61,076 bases of DNA from Streptomyces sp. NRRL F-6131 (GCA_000719695.1 JOHN01000046.1:1-61076), one strand, 5' to 3'; shown: positions 17,005 through 24,719, counted from the first letter of the stretch. Program-made: numbers and translations. Notes: a model not told the origin generated them from the sequence alone.

Positions 17005-18782
17005 GCGGCGTGACCGGGACGAACGGGGCCCCCGAGGGCCCGCAGCAGCACCGGCCCCAGCCGCCGCAGCAGCCGCAGTACCCGTACGGGCGGCCGGAGC
17101 AGGTCCAGCAGCCGCAGCAGGCCCAGCCTCAGCAGGCCCAGCCTCAGCCGCAGCAGCCTCAGGGGCACCACCCCCAGCAGCCGCCGTACCCGTACGCCCC
17201 GCAGCAGGGGTACGCGCCGGATCCCTACGCGCAGCAGGGGCTCGCGCCGCAGCCGCACGCCCCCGTCGCGGGCGGGCCGTCGTACGGCGGCCCGGCGGCG
17301 CAACAGCCGGCCCACGGCCGGCCGCAGGGCCACGGCCACCAGCCCCACGCCCAGCAGCAGCCGTACGGTCAGCAGGCCTACGGTCAGCAGCCGCCGTACG
17401 GGCAGCCGCCGTACGGGCAGCCGCCGTACGGGCAGCCGCCGTACGGGGCGGGACCGGGCGGCGGGCCGGCCGTGGACGACGCCGCGACGGCGCTGCTCCC
17501 GCCGGTGCCGCCGCTGGACGACGCGGCGACCGCGCTGCTCCCGCCCGTGCCGCCGCTGGACGACGCGGCGACTGCGCTGCTCCCGCCGGTGAGGGTGTCC
17601 GGTGCGGTGCCGCCGGGTGTCCCGGGGCAGGCGTCGGCGCCCTTCCCCGGCCACGCCGGGCCAGCCCACGCCGGGCCTGCCCACGCCGGGCCTGCCCATG
17701 CCGGGCCGCCTGCTCGCAGCGGGCCGCCTGCCCACGGCGGGGTGCCCGGGCATGCCCGGCCGGGTGCGCACGCCCGGCCGCAGGCGCCCGCCCAGGCCTC
17801 CGGTGGGGCGCCGTACGGCCGGGAGCAGGTCCCCGCCCCCGGGCCGGACGCGGCGCAGGGCCTCGACCAGCCGACCATGACGCTGAAGCGCCCGGAGCCC
17901 CCGGCCCCGGTGCTGACCGACCCGGCCGCGGCGCGGGCCGCGCGCGCCGCCCGCGCCGCCCAGGGCGGTCACGCCGCCCCCCTGGCGCCGGCCGCGCCGT
18001 TCCCCACCCCGGTGCCCGCCCCGGCGGCCCCGGCCCCGGCCCCGGCCGCCGCGAGCCCGGCGGCCCCCGCCGCCCGGACCGGTTCGCCGATCGACGATCC
18101 GGGCCTCCAGCCCGCCCTGATCACCGCCGGCACCGCCGCCCTGCTGGCCGGTGGTGCGGCGCTCGGCCAGATCCCGCTCGCCCTGGTGCTGGTGCTGCTC
18201 CAGGGCCTGACGGCGGCCGGCTGGTTCCGGCTGAACGGCATGTGGCCGGCCCGCCAGGGCATCGCGCTGGCCGCGCTGGCCGGTGTGGTGGCCGACGCGG
18301 CGGTGCTGCTGGCCGACGCGGACGGCGGCATCGCGGCGGTGATCGGCACGCTCGGCGGGTTCTTCCTGCTGGTCCTGGTGCTGCAGACGTTCCGGCCGGC
18401 CGATCCCAAGGAGCGGTTCTACGCGCTGACCGTGCTCGGCTCGGCCACCGTGGTGACGGTGCTCTGCACCGCGCTGCTGCTGGCCGACTGGGTGCCGGCC
18501 GCGGTCGGCGCGGTGGCGCTGGCGACGCTGTTGGCGGCCGCGCCGCTGCCCGGGCCGAAGTGGCTGGGCCCGCTGCTCGGTCTGCTCGCGGCGGTCGGCC
18601 TGGGCTTCGCGGTCGGCGCCCCGCCGGCGCTGGGCGCGGCGGCCGGGCTCGGTGCGCTGATCGGTCGCCGGGTGGCCGGGTACGACTTCCCGTCCCGGTT
18701 CGTGCACATGACGGCCGGCGTGGCGCTGCCGCTCGCGGTGTCGGCGCCCCTGGTCTGGATGGCCACGGCGCTGCTCGGCTGA
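17001..18782 (+). CDS. Repeat-rich membrane protein with Q/P-rich cytoplasmic domain
   Basis: A 593-residue protein of unknown function. Residues 1-370 are disordered and low complexity. They comprise Gln/Pro repeats ([12 protein letters not shown]), GQPPY in four tandem copies (about 130-150), [11 protein letters not shown] in three tandem copies (about 158-196), PAHAG repeats (about 218-232), and an Ala/Pro-rich stretch. Residues about 375-593 form about six to seven hydrophobic helices. The spaced Thr residues in the ATALLPP repeats resemble kinase/FHA-type phosphorylation repeats seen in other streptomycete proteins, an inference only. GTG 17001 overlaps the preceding stop codon (GTGA), so it is probably co-translated with the MoaD-like protein. 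A strong terminator follows. Confidence 0.8.
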   Translation: MSGVTGTNGAPEGPQQHRPQPPQQPQYPYGRPEQVQQPQQAQPQQAQPQPQQPQGHHPQQPPYPYAPQQGYAPDPYAQQGLAPQPHAPVAGGPSYGGPAAQQPAHGRPQGHGHQPHAQQQPYGQQAYGQQPPYGQPPYGQPPYGQPPYGAGPGGGPAVDDAATALLPPVPPLDDAATALLPPVPPLDDAATALLPPVRVSGAVPPGVPGQASAPFPGHAGPAHAGPAHAGPAHAGPPARSGPPAHGGVPGHARPGAHARPQAPAQASGGAPYGREQVPAPGPDAAQGLDQPTMTLKRPEPPAPVLTDPAAARAARAARAAQGGHAAPLAPAAPFPTPVPAPAAPAPAPAAASPAAPAARTGSPIDDPGLQPALITAGTAALLAGGAALGQIPLALVLVLLQGLTAAGWFRLNGMWPARQGIALAALAGVVADAAVLLADADGGIAAVIGTLGGFFLLVLVLQTFRPADPKERFYALTVLGSATVVTVLCTALLLADWVPAAVGAVALATLLAAAPLPGPKWLGPLLGLLAAVGLGFAVGAPPALGAAAGLGALIGRRVAGYDFPSRFVHMTAGVALPLAVSAPLVWMATALLG

Positions 18783-18810
18783 CCGCCGCCGGCCGCCACC
18801 GGTCTTCCCC

Positions 18811-18861
18811 ACGACGTCCCGCCCCGGAACCATGTTCCGGGGCGGGACGTCGTACCGTTTT
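18811..18861 (+). terminator. Strong intrinsic terminator
   Basis: A perfect 20-bp inverted repeat (18811-18830 with 18834-18853) and a 3-nt loop are followed after ACCG by TTTT. It ends the MoaD-like/repeat-protein transcript. Confidence 0.9.
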
Positions 18862-18908
18862 GCGGGCGCGGCCGTACCGGAGCGGCCGGATCCGCCGACA
18901 CCACGCCC

Positions 18909-18984
18909 GGCACCCGGCACCCGGCACCCGGCGCCCGACGACCGCACGACCGCACGACCGCACGACCGCACGACCGCACGGCCG
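18909..18984 (+). repeat. Two short tandem-repeat arrays upstream of the DUF2993 gene
   Basis: GGCACCC is present three times followed by a GGCGCCC variant (18909-18936). ACGACCGC then follows in five exact head-to-tail copies (18938-18977) with a degenerate sixth. A further ACGA/CGAAC-rich stretch runs to about 19035. These arrays fill most of the 278-nt gap before the next gene and could vary in copy number between strains. Confidence 0.85.
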
Positions 18985-19060
18985 TGAACAACGGCGGACC
19001 GCGACGAACGACGAACGAACGACGACGAACGACAGCGACCGGCGACGACGGGGGAGAGCG

Positions 19061-19777
19061 ATGCGCGGCTGGCTGAAGGCGACGATCGGCCTGGTGGTGC
19101 TCTCGGGGGTGCTGGTGGGCGCCGACCGGATCGCCGTCGGTGTCGCCGAGGACGAGGCGGCCGAGCAGATCCTGAAGAGCGGCCGGATGAGCCAGAAGCC
19201 GCACGTGTCGATCGAGGGTTTCCCGTTCCTCACCCAGGTCGTCACGCAGAAGCTGGACGACGTGCGGATCTCCTCGGACGGGCTGACTGTCGGCGAGGGC
19301 AAGGACAAGGTCGCGCTGCACTCCTTCTCGGCCAAGTTGTCCGGTGTCGAGGTGAGCGACAACATGAGCAGCGCCACCGTGGACAGCGGGTCCGGGTCCG
19401 GTCTGATCGACTACACCGACCTGTCGCGGCTGATGCCGCCGGCCTCGGAGCTGGTGCCGAACGCGGGTCGGCTCTCGCTCGGCGGCGGCACGCGGCTGAC
19501 CCTCTCCTACGGCGGCCCCGGCAAGATCAAGGCCTCGCTCGGGCCGTTCGCGGTCGGTGAGGCCTCGGTGCACAACCAGGGGAACACCGTGACGGTGGAC
19601 GGTTTCCGGCTGAGCGCGATGGCCTCGCTGCTGGGCGGGGTGTCCGACCAGAGCCTGCGGCCGATCAGCTTCACCCTCTCGGCGCTGCCCGCCGGGCTGA
19701 ACCTCGCCTCGGTCACGCCCCAGGAGGAGGGCCTGCGGCTGGCCTTCGACGGCAAGGACGTCAAGCTCATCGGCTGA
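19061..19777 (+). CDS. DUF2993 (LmeA-like) membrane-anchored protein
   Basis: A 238-residue protein with an N-terminal membrane anchor or signal (about 5-25) and an extracytoplasmic DUF2993 domain (about 30-238). The family features IEGFPFLTQVV near the start and TPQEEGLRLAF near the end are visible. The mycobacterial member LmeA affects lipoglycan (lipomannan) maturation. Here a lipid- or glycolipid-binding role in the envelope is inferred by family only. ATG 19061 follows GGGGAGAGCG. Upstream lie tandem-repeat arrays rather than a recognisable promoter. Confidence 0.82.
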   Translation: MRGWLKATIGLVVLSGVLVGADRIAVGVAEDEAAEQILKSGRMSQKPHVSIEGFPFLTQVVTQKLDDVRISSDGLTVGEGKDKVALHSFSAKLSGVEVSDNMSSATVDSGSGSGLIDYTDLSRLMPPASELVPNAGRLSLGGGTRLTLSYGGPGKIKASLGPFAVGEASVHNQGNTVTVDGFRLSAMASLLGGVSDQSLRPISFTLSALPAGLNLASVTPQEEGLRLAFDGKDVKLIG

Positions 19778-19799
19778 CCCGGCGCCGCCGCCCACCGTT

Positions 19800-19850
19800 C
19801 CGCTCCGCGAGACGCGCTGTCCAGCGCCGGCCGCGGAGCGGTGCTGTTTC
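19800..19850 (+). terminator. Terminator after the DUF2993 gene
   Basis: A 10-bp perfect stem (CCGCTCCGCG at 19800-19809 with 19832-19841) contains a nested hairpin GCGCTG/CAGCGC (19814-19827). The stem is followed by TGCTGTTTCC. Confidence 0.65.
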
Positions 19851-19965
19851 CCCCCTCCGGCCCGCCCTCGTGCGGCCGTCGCCCGGGCCCTGGCCGGTTA
19901 CCGATGCCCATGGGAAGGTCAAATCCCAGCATTCGAGTCATCTGGTCTCGCCATTCGATACGCTG

Positions 19966-19995
19966 ATGACAGCGGGCGTCCGGAGTCCCTAGCAT
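19966..19995 (+). promoter_or_regulatory. Promoter of the cysA leader transcript
   Basis: ATGACA (19966-19971) and TAGCAT (19990-19995), 18 nt apart, fit a sigma-70-type promoter. The leader-peptide ATG is at 20003, only 7 nt after the -10 hexamer, so the transcript is probably leaderless and starts at or next to the initiation codon. Confidence 0.55.
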
Positions 19996-20002
19996 CGTCG
20001 GC

Positions 20003-20083
20003 ATGAAGCGACAGACGGACCTCACGAAGCGGCGGGCGGTAGACCTGTGCCGCGTGGCCGCCTGTCTGTGTCGAATGCGCTGA
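20003..20083 (+). CDS. Cys-rich leader peptide upstream of sulfurtransferase gene
   Basis: A 26-residue open frame ending in AVDLCRVAACLCRMR and TGA at 20081. Three of the last eleven residues are Cys, clustered as in C-x4-C-x-C. Short Cys-rich leader peptides in front of sulfur-assimilation genes are known in actinobacteria and are proposed to sense cysteinyl-tRNA supply by ribosome stalling. Here the frame starts 7 nt after a -10 element and is followed by a 257-nt non-coding leader with hairpins before cysA. The regulatory role is inferred from position and composition. The peptide itself probably has no other function. Confidence 0.75.
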   Translation: MKRQTDLTKRRAVDLCRVAACLCRMR

Positions 20084-20340
20084 CTCGGCGTCCTGGCAGG
20101 GCAGTTGCTGCCCGCCGCCGATCTCTCCGGTGATTCGTGCCGGCCCTCCCGGCCGGGCGTGGACGCCGTACTCCGCACCTCATTGCCCGCCCGCACCATG
20201 CGCCGCCGTACGTCCCACTATTCGGACAGTCATTCGGACCGGTGCCCGACGGGCGACCGCACCACCGCTGAGCCGCAGCACCCGAAGCGGCCGCGATCGC
20301 CACACCTTCCGCAAACCGCCCCCGGATGGAGAACATCACC
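20084..20340 (+). promoter_or_regulatory. Structured leader between the Cys-rich peptide and cysA
   Basis: This 257-nt transcribed leader starts with a GGGCAG-TTG-CTGCCC hairpin (20099-20113) just after the leader-peptide stop, and holds a second GC-rich stem near 20140-20160. Alternative folding controlled by ribosome stalling at the Cys codons is the expected mechanism of an attenuator, but I see no clear T-rich terminator, so control could equally act on translation of cysA. Confidence 0.45.
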
Positions 20341-21174
20341 ATGAGCCGCAGCGACGTCCTGGTCGACGCCGACTGGGTCCAGGCCCGCCTGGACGACCCG
20401 AAGGTCGTCATCGTCGAGGTCGACGAGGACACCTCCGCCTACGACAAGAACCACATCCGCAACGCCGTCCGGATCGACTGGAAGTCGGACCTCCAGGACC
20501 CGGTCCGCCGCGACTTCATCGACCAGGCCGGCTTCGAGGCGCTGCTCAGCGCCAAGGGCATCGCCAACGACGACACGGTCGTCCTCTACGGCGGCAACAA
20601 CAACTGGTTCGCCTCGTACGCCTACTGGTACTTCAAGCTGTACGGCCACGGTGACGTCCGCCTGCTCGACGGCGGCCGCAAGAAGTGGGAGCTGGACTCC
20701 CGCGACCTGGTGTCCGAGGTGCCGCAGCGCGCCGCGACCGAGTACACGGCGCGGGCCGCCGACTCCTCGATCCGCGCCTTCCGCGACGACGTGATCGCCG
20801 CCATCGGCACCCTCAACCTGGTCGACGTCCGCTCGCCCGACGAGTTCTCCGGCAAGCTGCTCGCCCCGGCCCACCTCCCGCAGGAGCAGTCGCAGCGTCC
20901 CGGCCACGTGCCGTCCGCGCGCAACATCCCGTGGGCGAAGAACGCCAACGACGACGGCACCTTCAAGAGCGACGACGAGCTCAAGGCGCTGTACGAGGCC
21001 GAGGGCATCGACCTGGCGAAGGACACCATCGCCTACTGCCGCATCGGCGAGCGCTCCGCGCTCACCTGGTTCGTCCTGCACGAGCTGCTCGGCCAGGAGA
21101 ACGTGAAGAACTACGACGGTTCCTGGACCGAGTACGGCAGCCTCGTCGGCGTGCCGATCGAGCTCGGCAACTGA
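20341..21174 (+). CDS. cysA: Thiosulfate sulfurtransferase (rhodanese) CysA/SseA
   Basis: A 277-residue two-domain rhodanese that transfers sulfane sulfur from thiosulfate or mercaptopyruvate to cyanide or other thiophilic acceptors. The inactive N-terminal rhodanese domain (about 1-125) contains YDKNHIRNAVRIDW. The catalytic domain (about 145-275) has the active-site loop CRIGERSA; this CRxGxR-type loop indicates thiosulfate preference. ATG 20341 has GGAG 9 nt upstream, whereas the in-frame ATG at 20326 has none. It is followed 40 nt later by DUF1416, a conserved partner in streptomycetes. Expression is probably tied to cysteine supply through the upstream leader peptide. Confidence 0.92.
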   Translation: MSRSDVLVDADWVQARLDDPKVVIVEVDEDTSAYDKNHIRNAVRIDWKSDLQDPVRRDFIDQAGFEALLSAKGIANDDTVVLYGGNNNWFASYAYWYFKLYGHGDVRLLDGGRKKWELDSRDLVSEVPQRAATEYTARAADSSIRAFRDDVIAAIGTLNLVDVRSPDEFSGKLLAPAHLPQEQSQRPGHVPSARNIPWAKNANDDGTFKSDDELKALYEAEGIDLAKDTIAYCRIGERSALTWFVLHELLGQENVKNYDGSWTEYGSLVGVPIELGN

Positions 21175-21214
21175 GCCACCGGCTCCACCCGTAAGGCAGA
21201 AGGGAAACAAGACA

Positions 21215-21505
21215 ATGTGCGGTGCGAAGGCCGGCGGCCCGGACCTGGCAGGAGTTGACGTGGCGAACGAGACGATCATCCAGGGTTCGGTGACCCGCGA
21301 CGGTGAGCCGGTCAACGGCTACGTCCGACTGCTCGACGAGGGCGGCGAGTTCACGGCCGAGGTGCCCACCTCGGCGACCGGCCAGTTCCGGTTCTTCGCC
21401 CGCCCGGGCAAGTGGACCCTGCGGGCGCTCGTCCCGGGCCAGACCGTGGACCGCCAGGTGGTCGCCTCCCAGGGCGACCTGACCGAGGTCGCGATCGCGG
21501 TCTGA
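21215..21505 (+). CDS. DUF1416 domain protein
   Basis: A 96-residue protein. The N-terminus MCGAKAGGPDL and the central GSVTRDGEPVNGYVRLLD are characteristic of DUF1416, a small beta-sandwich (Ig-like/transthyretin-like) family found next to rhodanese genes in actinobacteria. Function is unknown; a link to sulfur metabolism is inferred from the conserved pairing. ATG 21215 follows AGAAGGGAAAC. A long hairpin follows the gene. Confidence 0.88.
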   Translation: MCGAKAGGPDLAGVDVANETIIQGSVTRDGEPVNGYVRLLDEGGEFTAEVPTSATGQFRFFARPGKWTLRALVPGQTVDRQVVASQGDLTEVAIAV

Positions 21506-21528
21506 CCGTCGAGGACGGACACGCGTCA

Positions 21529-21561
21529 CCCGGAGGCCCCTGCCGTGCAGGGGCCTCCGGG
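21529..21561 (+). terminator. Hairpin after DUF1416 gene
   Basis: A perfect 15-bp inverted repeat (21529-21543 with 21547-21561) and a 3-nt loop, without a T-tract. It ends the cysA-DUF1416 transcript and abuts the start of the next gene. Confidence 0.7.
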
Positions 21562-21576
21562 CATACCGTGGGAAGG

Positions 21577-21855
21577 GTGAAGTCCCCTCGGCGGCGCCGC
21601 TACTACTACGTCATGATGGGCGTCTGCCTGGGCCTCTTCGTGCTGGCCTGGGGCGTGGTGCGGTTCTTCTCCGTCCCGGCGGCCGTGGGCCTGTGCGTGG
21701 TCGCGATGGTGATCCCGCCGGTCGCGGCGGTGTTCGCCAACCGGCGCGACCCCGAGGACGACTGGTGGGACGACCCGCGTTGGGAGGACCCGAAGTGGGA
21801 CGACCCCGGCCACGACCGGGACCGCCCCGACCACGGGGACCGGCGCGATCAGTAG
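21577..21855 (+). CDS. DUF3099 small membrane protein
   Basis: A 92-residue protein with a basic N-terminus (KSPRRRRYYYV), two membrane helices (about 12-32 and 37-55) and an acidic Trp/Asp-rich tail (DDWWDDPRWEDPKWDD). This matches the streptomycete DUF3099 family of unknown function. GTG 21577 is 7 nt after a TACCGT hexamer, so the mRNA may be leaderless. Its 3' end overlaps the convergent DsrE-like gene by 7 nt. Confidence 0.75.
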   Translation: MKSPRRRRYYYVMMGVCLGLFVLAWGVVRFFSVPAAVGLCVVAMVIPPVAAVFANRRDPEDDWWDDPRWEDPKWDDPGHDRDRPDHGDRRDQ

Positions 21856-22256
21856 ACGAGTGCCTGCACGCCGTCGGCCATGATCTCGCTGACGAAGACC
21901 TGGGCGCCCGCGATCCGGGCCCCCTCGACGAGGTCCTTTTCCTCGATCCCGCGCCGGGCCGCGCACTGGGTGCACAGGGTGATGGTGCCGCCGCCCGCCA
22001 CGATCCCCTCGATGAGGTCCGGCAGGGGCGCTGCGTGCGGCAGCTCGAACTCCGCCGCGCGCCCCGGCAGGGCGAACCAGGACGACTCCCCGGTCAGCCA
22101 GAGCGAGACCTCGACCCCGCTGGCGACGGCGACCGCCGCCACCGTGAAGGCCTGCGAGCACCGCTCGGGGGCGTCGGCCCCGGCGGTCACCTTGACGACG
22201 AGCTTCTTCTGGGACGACGGGGACGACGGAGAGGACTGAGAGGACTGAGAGGACAT
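21849..22256 (-). CDS. DsrE-family sulfur-relay-like protein
   Basis: A 135-residue protein. A Ser-rich N-terminus (1-16) precedes a DsrE/DsrF-like alpha/beta domain with LVVKVTAGADAPERCSQAF and a C-T-Q-C pair (about 97-100) in the position where DsrE-like proteins keep a reactive Cys. It may take part in persulfide transfer, in keeping with the neighbouring rhodanese, but no partner subunits are present. It converges with and overlaps the DUF3099 gene. Confidence 0.8.
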   Translation of the reverse strand: MSSQSSQSSPSSPSSQKKLVVKVTAGADAPERCSQAFTVAAVAVASGVEVSLWLTGESSWFALPGRAAEFELPHAAPLPDLIEGIVAGGGTITLCTQCAARRGIEEKDLVEGARIAGAQVFVSEIMADGVQALVY

Positions 22257-22369
22257 GCCGACACACTAGATCGCCGAGGTGGTGGGGCTCACCGAGACCC
22301 GTCGGTACCGTCCGGATAGAGTGAGCGGCAGCAAAATCCACCACACTGTCGCCGCCCTGGGAGCCCCCC

Positions 22370-22477
22370 GTGTCCGGTCTGGAAATCTTCTTCGACGGTC
22401 TGCTGGCCCTCATGGCCGTGCTGATCACCTGGTTCGCCATCTTCTCGGTGATGAAGCTGTACCAGGGCCAGCGCTGA
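22370..22477 (+). CDS. 35-residue single-TM microprotein
   Basis: GTG at 22370 opens a 35-codon frame whose product has one hydrophobic helix (about 5-27, from IFFDGLLALMAVL onward) and a short basic end (MKLYQGQR). Codon use fits the neighbours, and GGGAGCCCC lies just upstream of the start. It lies divergent from the DsrE-like gene, 52 nt before the FABP-like gene. Function is unknown. It is too short for routine gene calling but looks genuine from codon bias and helix prediction. Confidence 0.6.
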   Translation: MSGLEIFFDGLLALMAVLITWFAIFSVMKLYQGQR

Positions 22478-22529
22478 GCGACTGCCGTACGGTTGAAGTG
22501 ATCCCGCACCGACGACAGCGACCAGGAAC

Positions 22530-23132
22530 ATGATCGAGATCCCCTCTGACCTCCACAAGGACGTCGTCCCGCTGGCCTTCCTCCTCGGTACCTGGGAGGG
22601 CGCGGGCGTGTACGCCCCTCTGCCGGGTGAAGGGGGCCCCGGTACCGAGAAGTGCAACTTCGGCCAGGAGATCGTCATCCGCCACGACGGACGGCCCTTC
22701 CTGGAGTTCCGCTCCCGCACCTGGGTGCTGAACGGCGAGGGCGAGAAGATCCGTCCGCTGGAGAACGAGCACGCCTTCTGGCGCATCACCAGCAACCAGC
22801 ACGGCACCAGCGGTGCCCGCGGCGTCGAGATCTCCTCCGTCCGCGACGACGGCACCGTGGAGATCTGGTACGGCGAGCTGGCCGACGGCAAGCCGCAGAT
22901 CGACGTCTCCACCGACGCGGTCGCCCGGATCGAGGGCTCGCCGGAGTACTCGGGCGGCAAGCGGCTCTACGGCTTCGTCAACGAGGAGCTGCTCTGGGTG
23001 GGCGAGAAGGCCGCCCCGAACGTCCCGCTCCGCCCGTACATGTCCGCGCAGCTGAAGAAGGTGCTCTCGCCGGCCCAGCTGATCCGGGACATCAACGACC
23101 TGCCGGACGACGGCATCGCGTTCTTCAAGTAG
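22530..23132 (+). CDS. FABP/nitrobindin-like beta-barrel protein
   Basis: A 200-residue protein of the UPF0678 fatty-acid-binding-protein-like family. It shows the LLGTWEGAG barrel motif (about 18-26) and the later ISSVRDDGTVEIWYGEL strands. In heme-binding nitrobindins a His near the C-terminus ligates iron. The corresponding region here reads VPLRPYMSAQLKKV with no His, so this member may bind another hydrophobic ligand; the alignment is by eye. ATG 22530 follows CAGGAAC. It may be co-transcribed with the upstream microprotein gene. Confidence 0.82.
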   Translation: MIEIPSDLHKDVVPLAFLLGTWEGAGVYAPLPGEGGPGTEKCNFGQEIVIRHDGRPFLEFRSRTWVLNGEGEKIRPLENEHAFWRITSNQHGTSGARGVEISSVRDDGTVEIWYGELADGKPQIDVSTDAVARIEGSPEYSGGKRLYGFVNEELLWVGEKAAPNVPLRPYMSAQLKKVLSPAQLIRDINDLPDDGIAFFK

Positions 23133-23167
23133 GACCCGGCGGCGGACGTCCGCCGTGGCGCACAGGG

Positions 23168-23200
23168 GTAGGGACCGGCCGGTCGGCCGGTCCCTACACT
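23168..23200 (+). promoter_or_regulatory. Perfect inverted repeat between the FABP-like gene and nur
   Basis: A 13-bp perfect inverted repeat with a 4-nt loop (GTAGGGACCGGCC at 23168-23180 with 23185-23197). Its right arm overlaps TACACT (23195-23200), a possible -10 element for nur. It may be the terminator of the upstream gene, an operator for nur, or both. It does not resemble the AT-rich Nur or Fur boxes. Confidence 0.5.
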
Positions 23201-23237
23201 GGCTCCAGGACCCCCGACGTTTGGCAGGGACAGGACC

Positions 23238-23702
23238 GTGGCGGACACCGGCACCACCGACTGGCAGCTCTCCGGCGACTGGAAGGCCGACCTGCGCGAG
23301 CGCGGGTACCGGCTCACCCCGCAGCGCCAGCTCGTCCTGGAGGCGGTCGACGCGCTCGACCACGCCACCCCGGACGACATCCTCGGCCACGTCCGGCAGA
23401 CCGCCAGCGGCGTCAACATCTCCACCGTCTACCGCACCCTGGAGCTGCTGGAGGAGCTGGGCCTGGTCTCGCACGCCCACCTCGGCCACGGCGCCCCGAC
23501 CTACCACCTGGCCGGCCGCCACCACCATCTGCACCTGGTCTGCCGGGACTGCGAGAAGGTCACCGAGACCGGCACCGAGATCGCCCAGCCGCTGATCGAC
23601 AGCCTGCGCGCGCAGCACGGCTTCGACACCGACCTCAAGCATTTCGCCATCTTCGGCCGCTGCGCCGACTGCTCCGCCGAACGCGCCGCGGAGCGGCCGT
23701 AA
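23238..23702 (+). CDS. nur: Nickel-responsive Fur-family regulator Nur
   Basis: A 154-residue Fur-family repressor. The winged helix (about 15-80) contains RGYRLTPQRQLVLEAVDAL and NISTVYRTLELLEELGLVSHAHLGHGAPTYH. The residues known to bind metal in S. coelicolor Nur are conserved in spacing: the Ni-site His at 42, 95, 97 and 99, and the M-site His at 79, 81 and 135. The HHHLHLVCRDC stretch is typical. Nur with nickel represses sodF and the nickel transporter genes, while nickel-SOD is used when metal is present. GTG 23238 follows CAGGGACAGGA. Possible autoregulation at the upstream inverted repeat is untested. Confidence 0.92.
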   Translation: MADTGTTDWQLSGDWKADLRERGYRLTPQRQLVLEAVDALDHATPDDILGHVRQTASGVNISTVYRTLELLEELGLVSHAHLGHGAPTYHLAGRHHHLHLVCRDCEKVTETGTEIAQPLIDSLRAQHGFDTDLKHFAIFGRCADCSAERAAERP

Positions 23703-23712
23703 GCTTGCCGGT

Positions 23713-24684
23713 ATGACCGGTCTGAAGAGTCCGCTGCTTGCCCTGCCCGGAGCCGTTCCCGCCGAGGGGACCGACGAGGGCGTCGCCGCCCACTACGGCG
23801 ACCTCTTCCGCGAGCAACGCAACCTCGCCCGGGGGACCGGCTTCGTGGACCTCTCGCACCGCGGCGTCCTCACCGTCACCGGCGAGGACCGGCTGAGCTG
23901 GCTGCACCTGCTGCTCACCCAGCACGTGAGCGCGCTGCCGCCGCAGCAGGCCACCGAGGCGCTGGTGCTCTCCCCGAACGGGCACGTCGAGCACGCCCTC
24001 TACCTGGTCGACGACGGCACCACCACCTGGGCGCACGTCGAGCCGGGCACCCAGCAGGCGCTGATCGGCTACCTGGAGAGCATGAAGTTCTTCTACCGGG
24101 TCGAGGTGGTCGACGCGACCGCCGACTACGCGGTGGTCCACCTGCCGGCCGGTTCGACCGCCTCCGCCGAGGGGGCGGCGGCCGTCCGAGAGCTGCCGTA
24201 CGGACGGGACCTCTTCCTGCCGCGCGCCGCGCTGGCGGAGCTCACCGCGGCGTACGGCCCGGCGGCCGGTGTCTGGGCGTACGAGGCGCTGCGGATCGAG
24301 GGCCACCGGCCGCGGCTCGGCTTCGAGACCGACCACCGGACGATCCCGCACGAGGTGGACTGGCTGACCTCCGCCGTCCACCTGCAGAAGGGCTGCTACC
24401 GGGGGCAGGAGACGGTGGCCCGGGTGCACAACCTGGGACGGCCGCCGCGCCGGTTGGTCATGCTGCACCTGGACGGCACCGAGGAGGTGCTGCCCCCGCA
24501 CGGGACGGAGGTGCGGCTCGCCGCGGAGCCGGAGGGCCGGGCGCTCGGCTTCGTGACCTCCTCGGCCCGCCACCACGAGCTGGGGCCGGTCGCGCTGGCC
24601 GTCGTCAAGCGGAACGTGCCGGTGGACGCGGTGCTGCTGGCCGGCACGGTGCCGGGGACGCAGGACGTGATCGTCCCGCAGTAG
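23713..24684 (+). CDS. ygfZ: YgfZ/GcvT-fold Fe-S cluster biogenesis protein
   Basis: A 323-residue folate-dependent protein of the YgfZ/CAF17 family. The diagnostic KGCYRGQE motif (about 226-233) carries the conserved Cys, and GRPPRRL follows. The family supports maturation or repair of certain [4Fe-4S] enzymes such as MiaB. Folate synthesis genes elsewhere in the window supply its cofactor but are not linked to it. ATG 23713 is 7 nt after TAAGCT, which overlaps the nur stop codon, so a leaderless transcript is possible. Confidence 0.9.
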   Translation: MTGLKSPLLALPGAVPAEGTDEGVAAHYGDLFREQRNLARGTGFVDLSHRGVLTVTGEDRLSWLHLLLTQHVSALPPQQATEALVLSPNGHVEHALYLVDDGTTTWAHVEPGTQQALIGYLESMKFFYRVEVVDATADYAVVHLPAGSTASAEGAAAVRELPYGRDLFLPRAALAELTAAYGPAAGVWAYEALRIEGHRPRLGFETDHRTIPHEVDWLTSAVHLQKGCYRGQETVARVHNLGRPPRRLVMLHLDGTEEVLPPHGTEVRLAAEPEGRALGFVTSSARHHELGPVALAVVKRNVPVDAVLLAGTVPGTQDVIVPQ

Positions 24685-24719
24685 CGGCCCGGGCCCTGGC
24701 CCCGCCGCGGACCTGCGGC

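Noticed and set aside
17380..17720. CRISPR-like direct repeats
   Set aside because: The repeats are in frame, contiguous and encode [16 protein letters not shown] and PAHAG peptides; there are no unique spacers or cas genes.
16934..19060. Long plus-strand open frame extending upstream of the DUF2993 gene
   Set aside because: The upstream part is an Ala/Arg/Gly/Pro shadow of the Q/P-rich gene and runs through a strong terminator and tandem repeats. Only the part from ATG 19061 has a signal peptide and family match.
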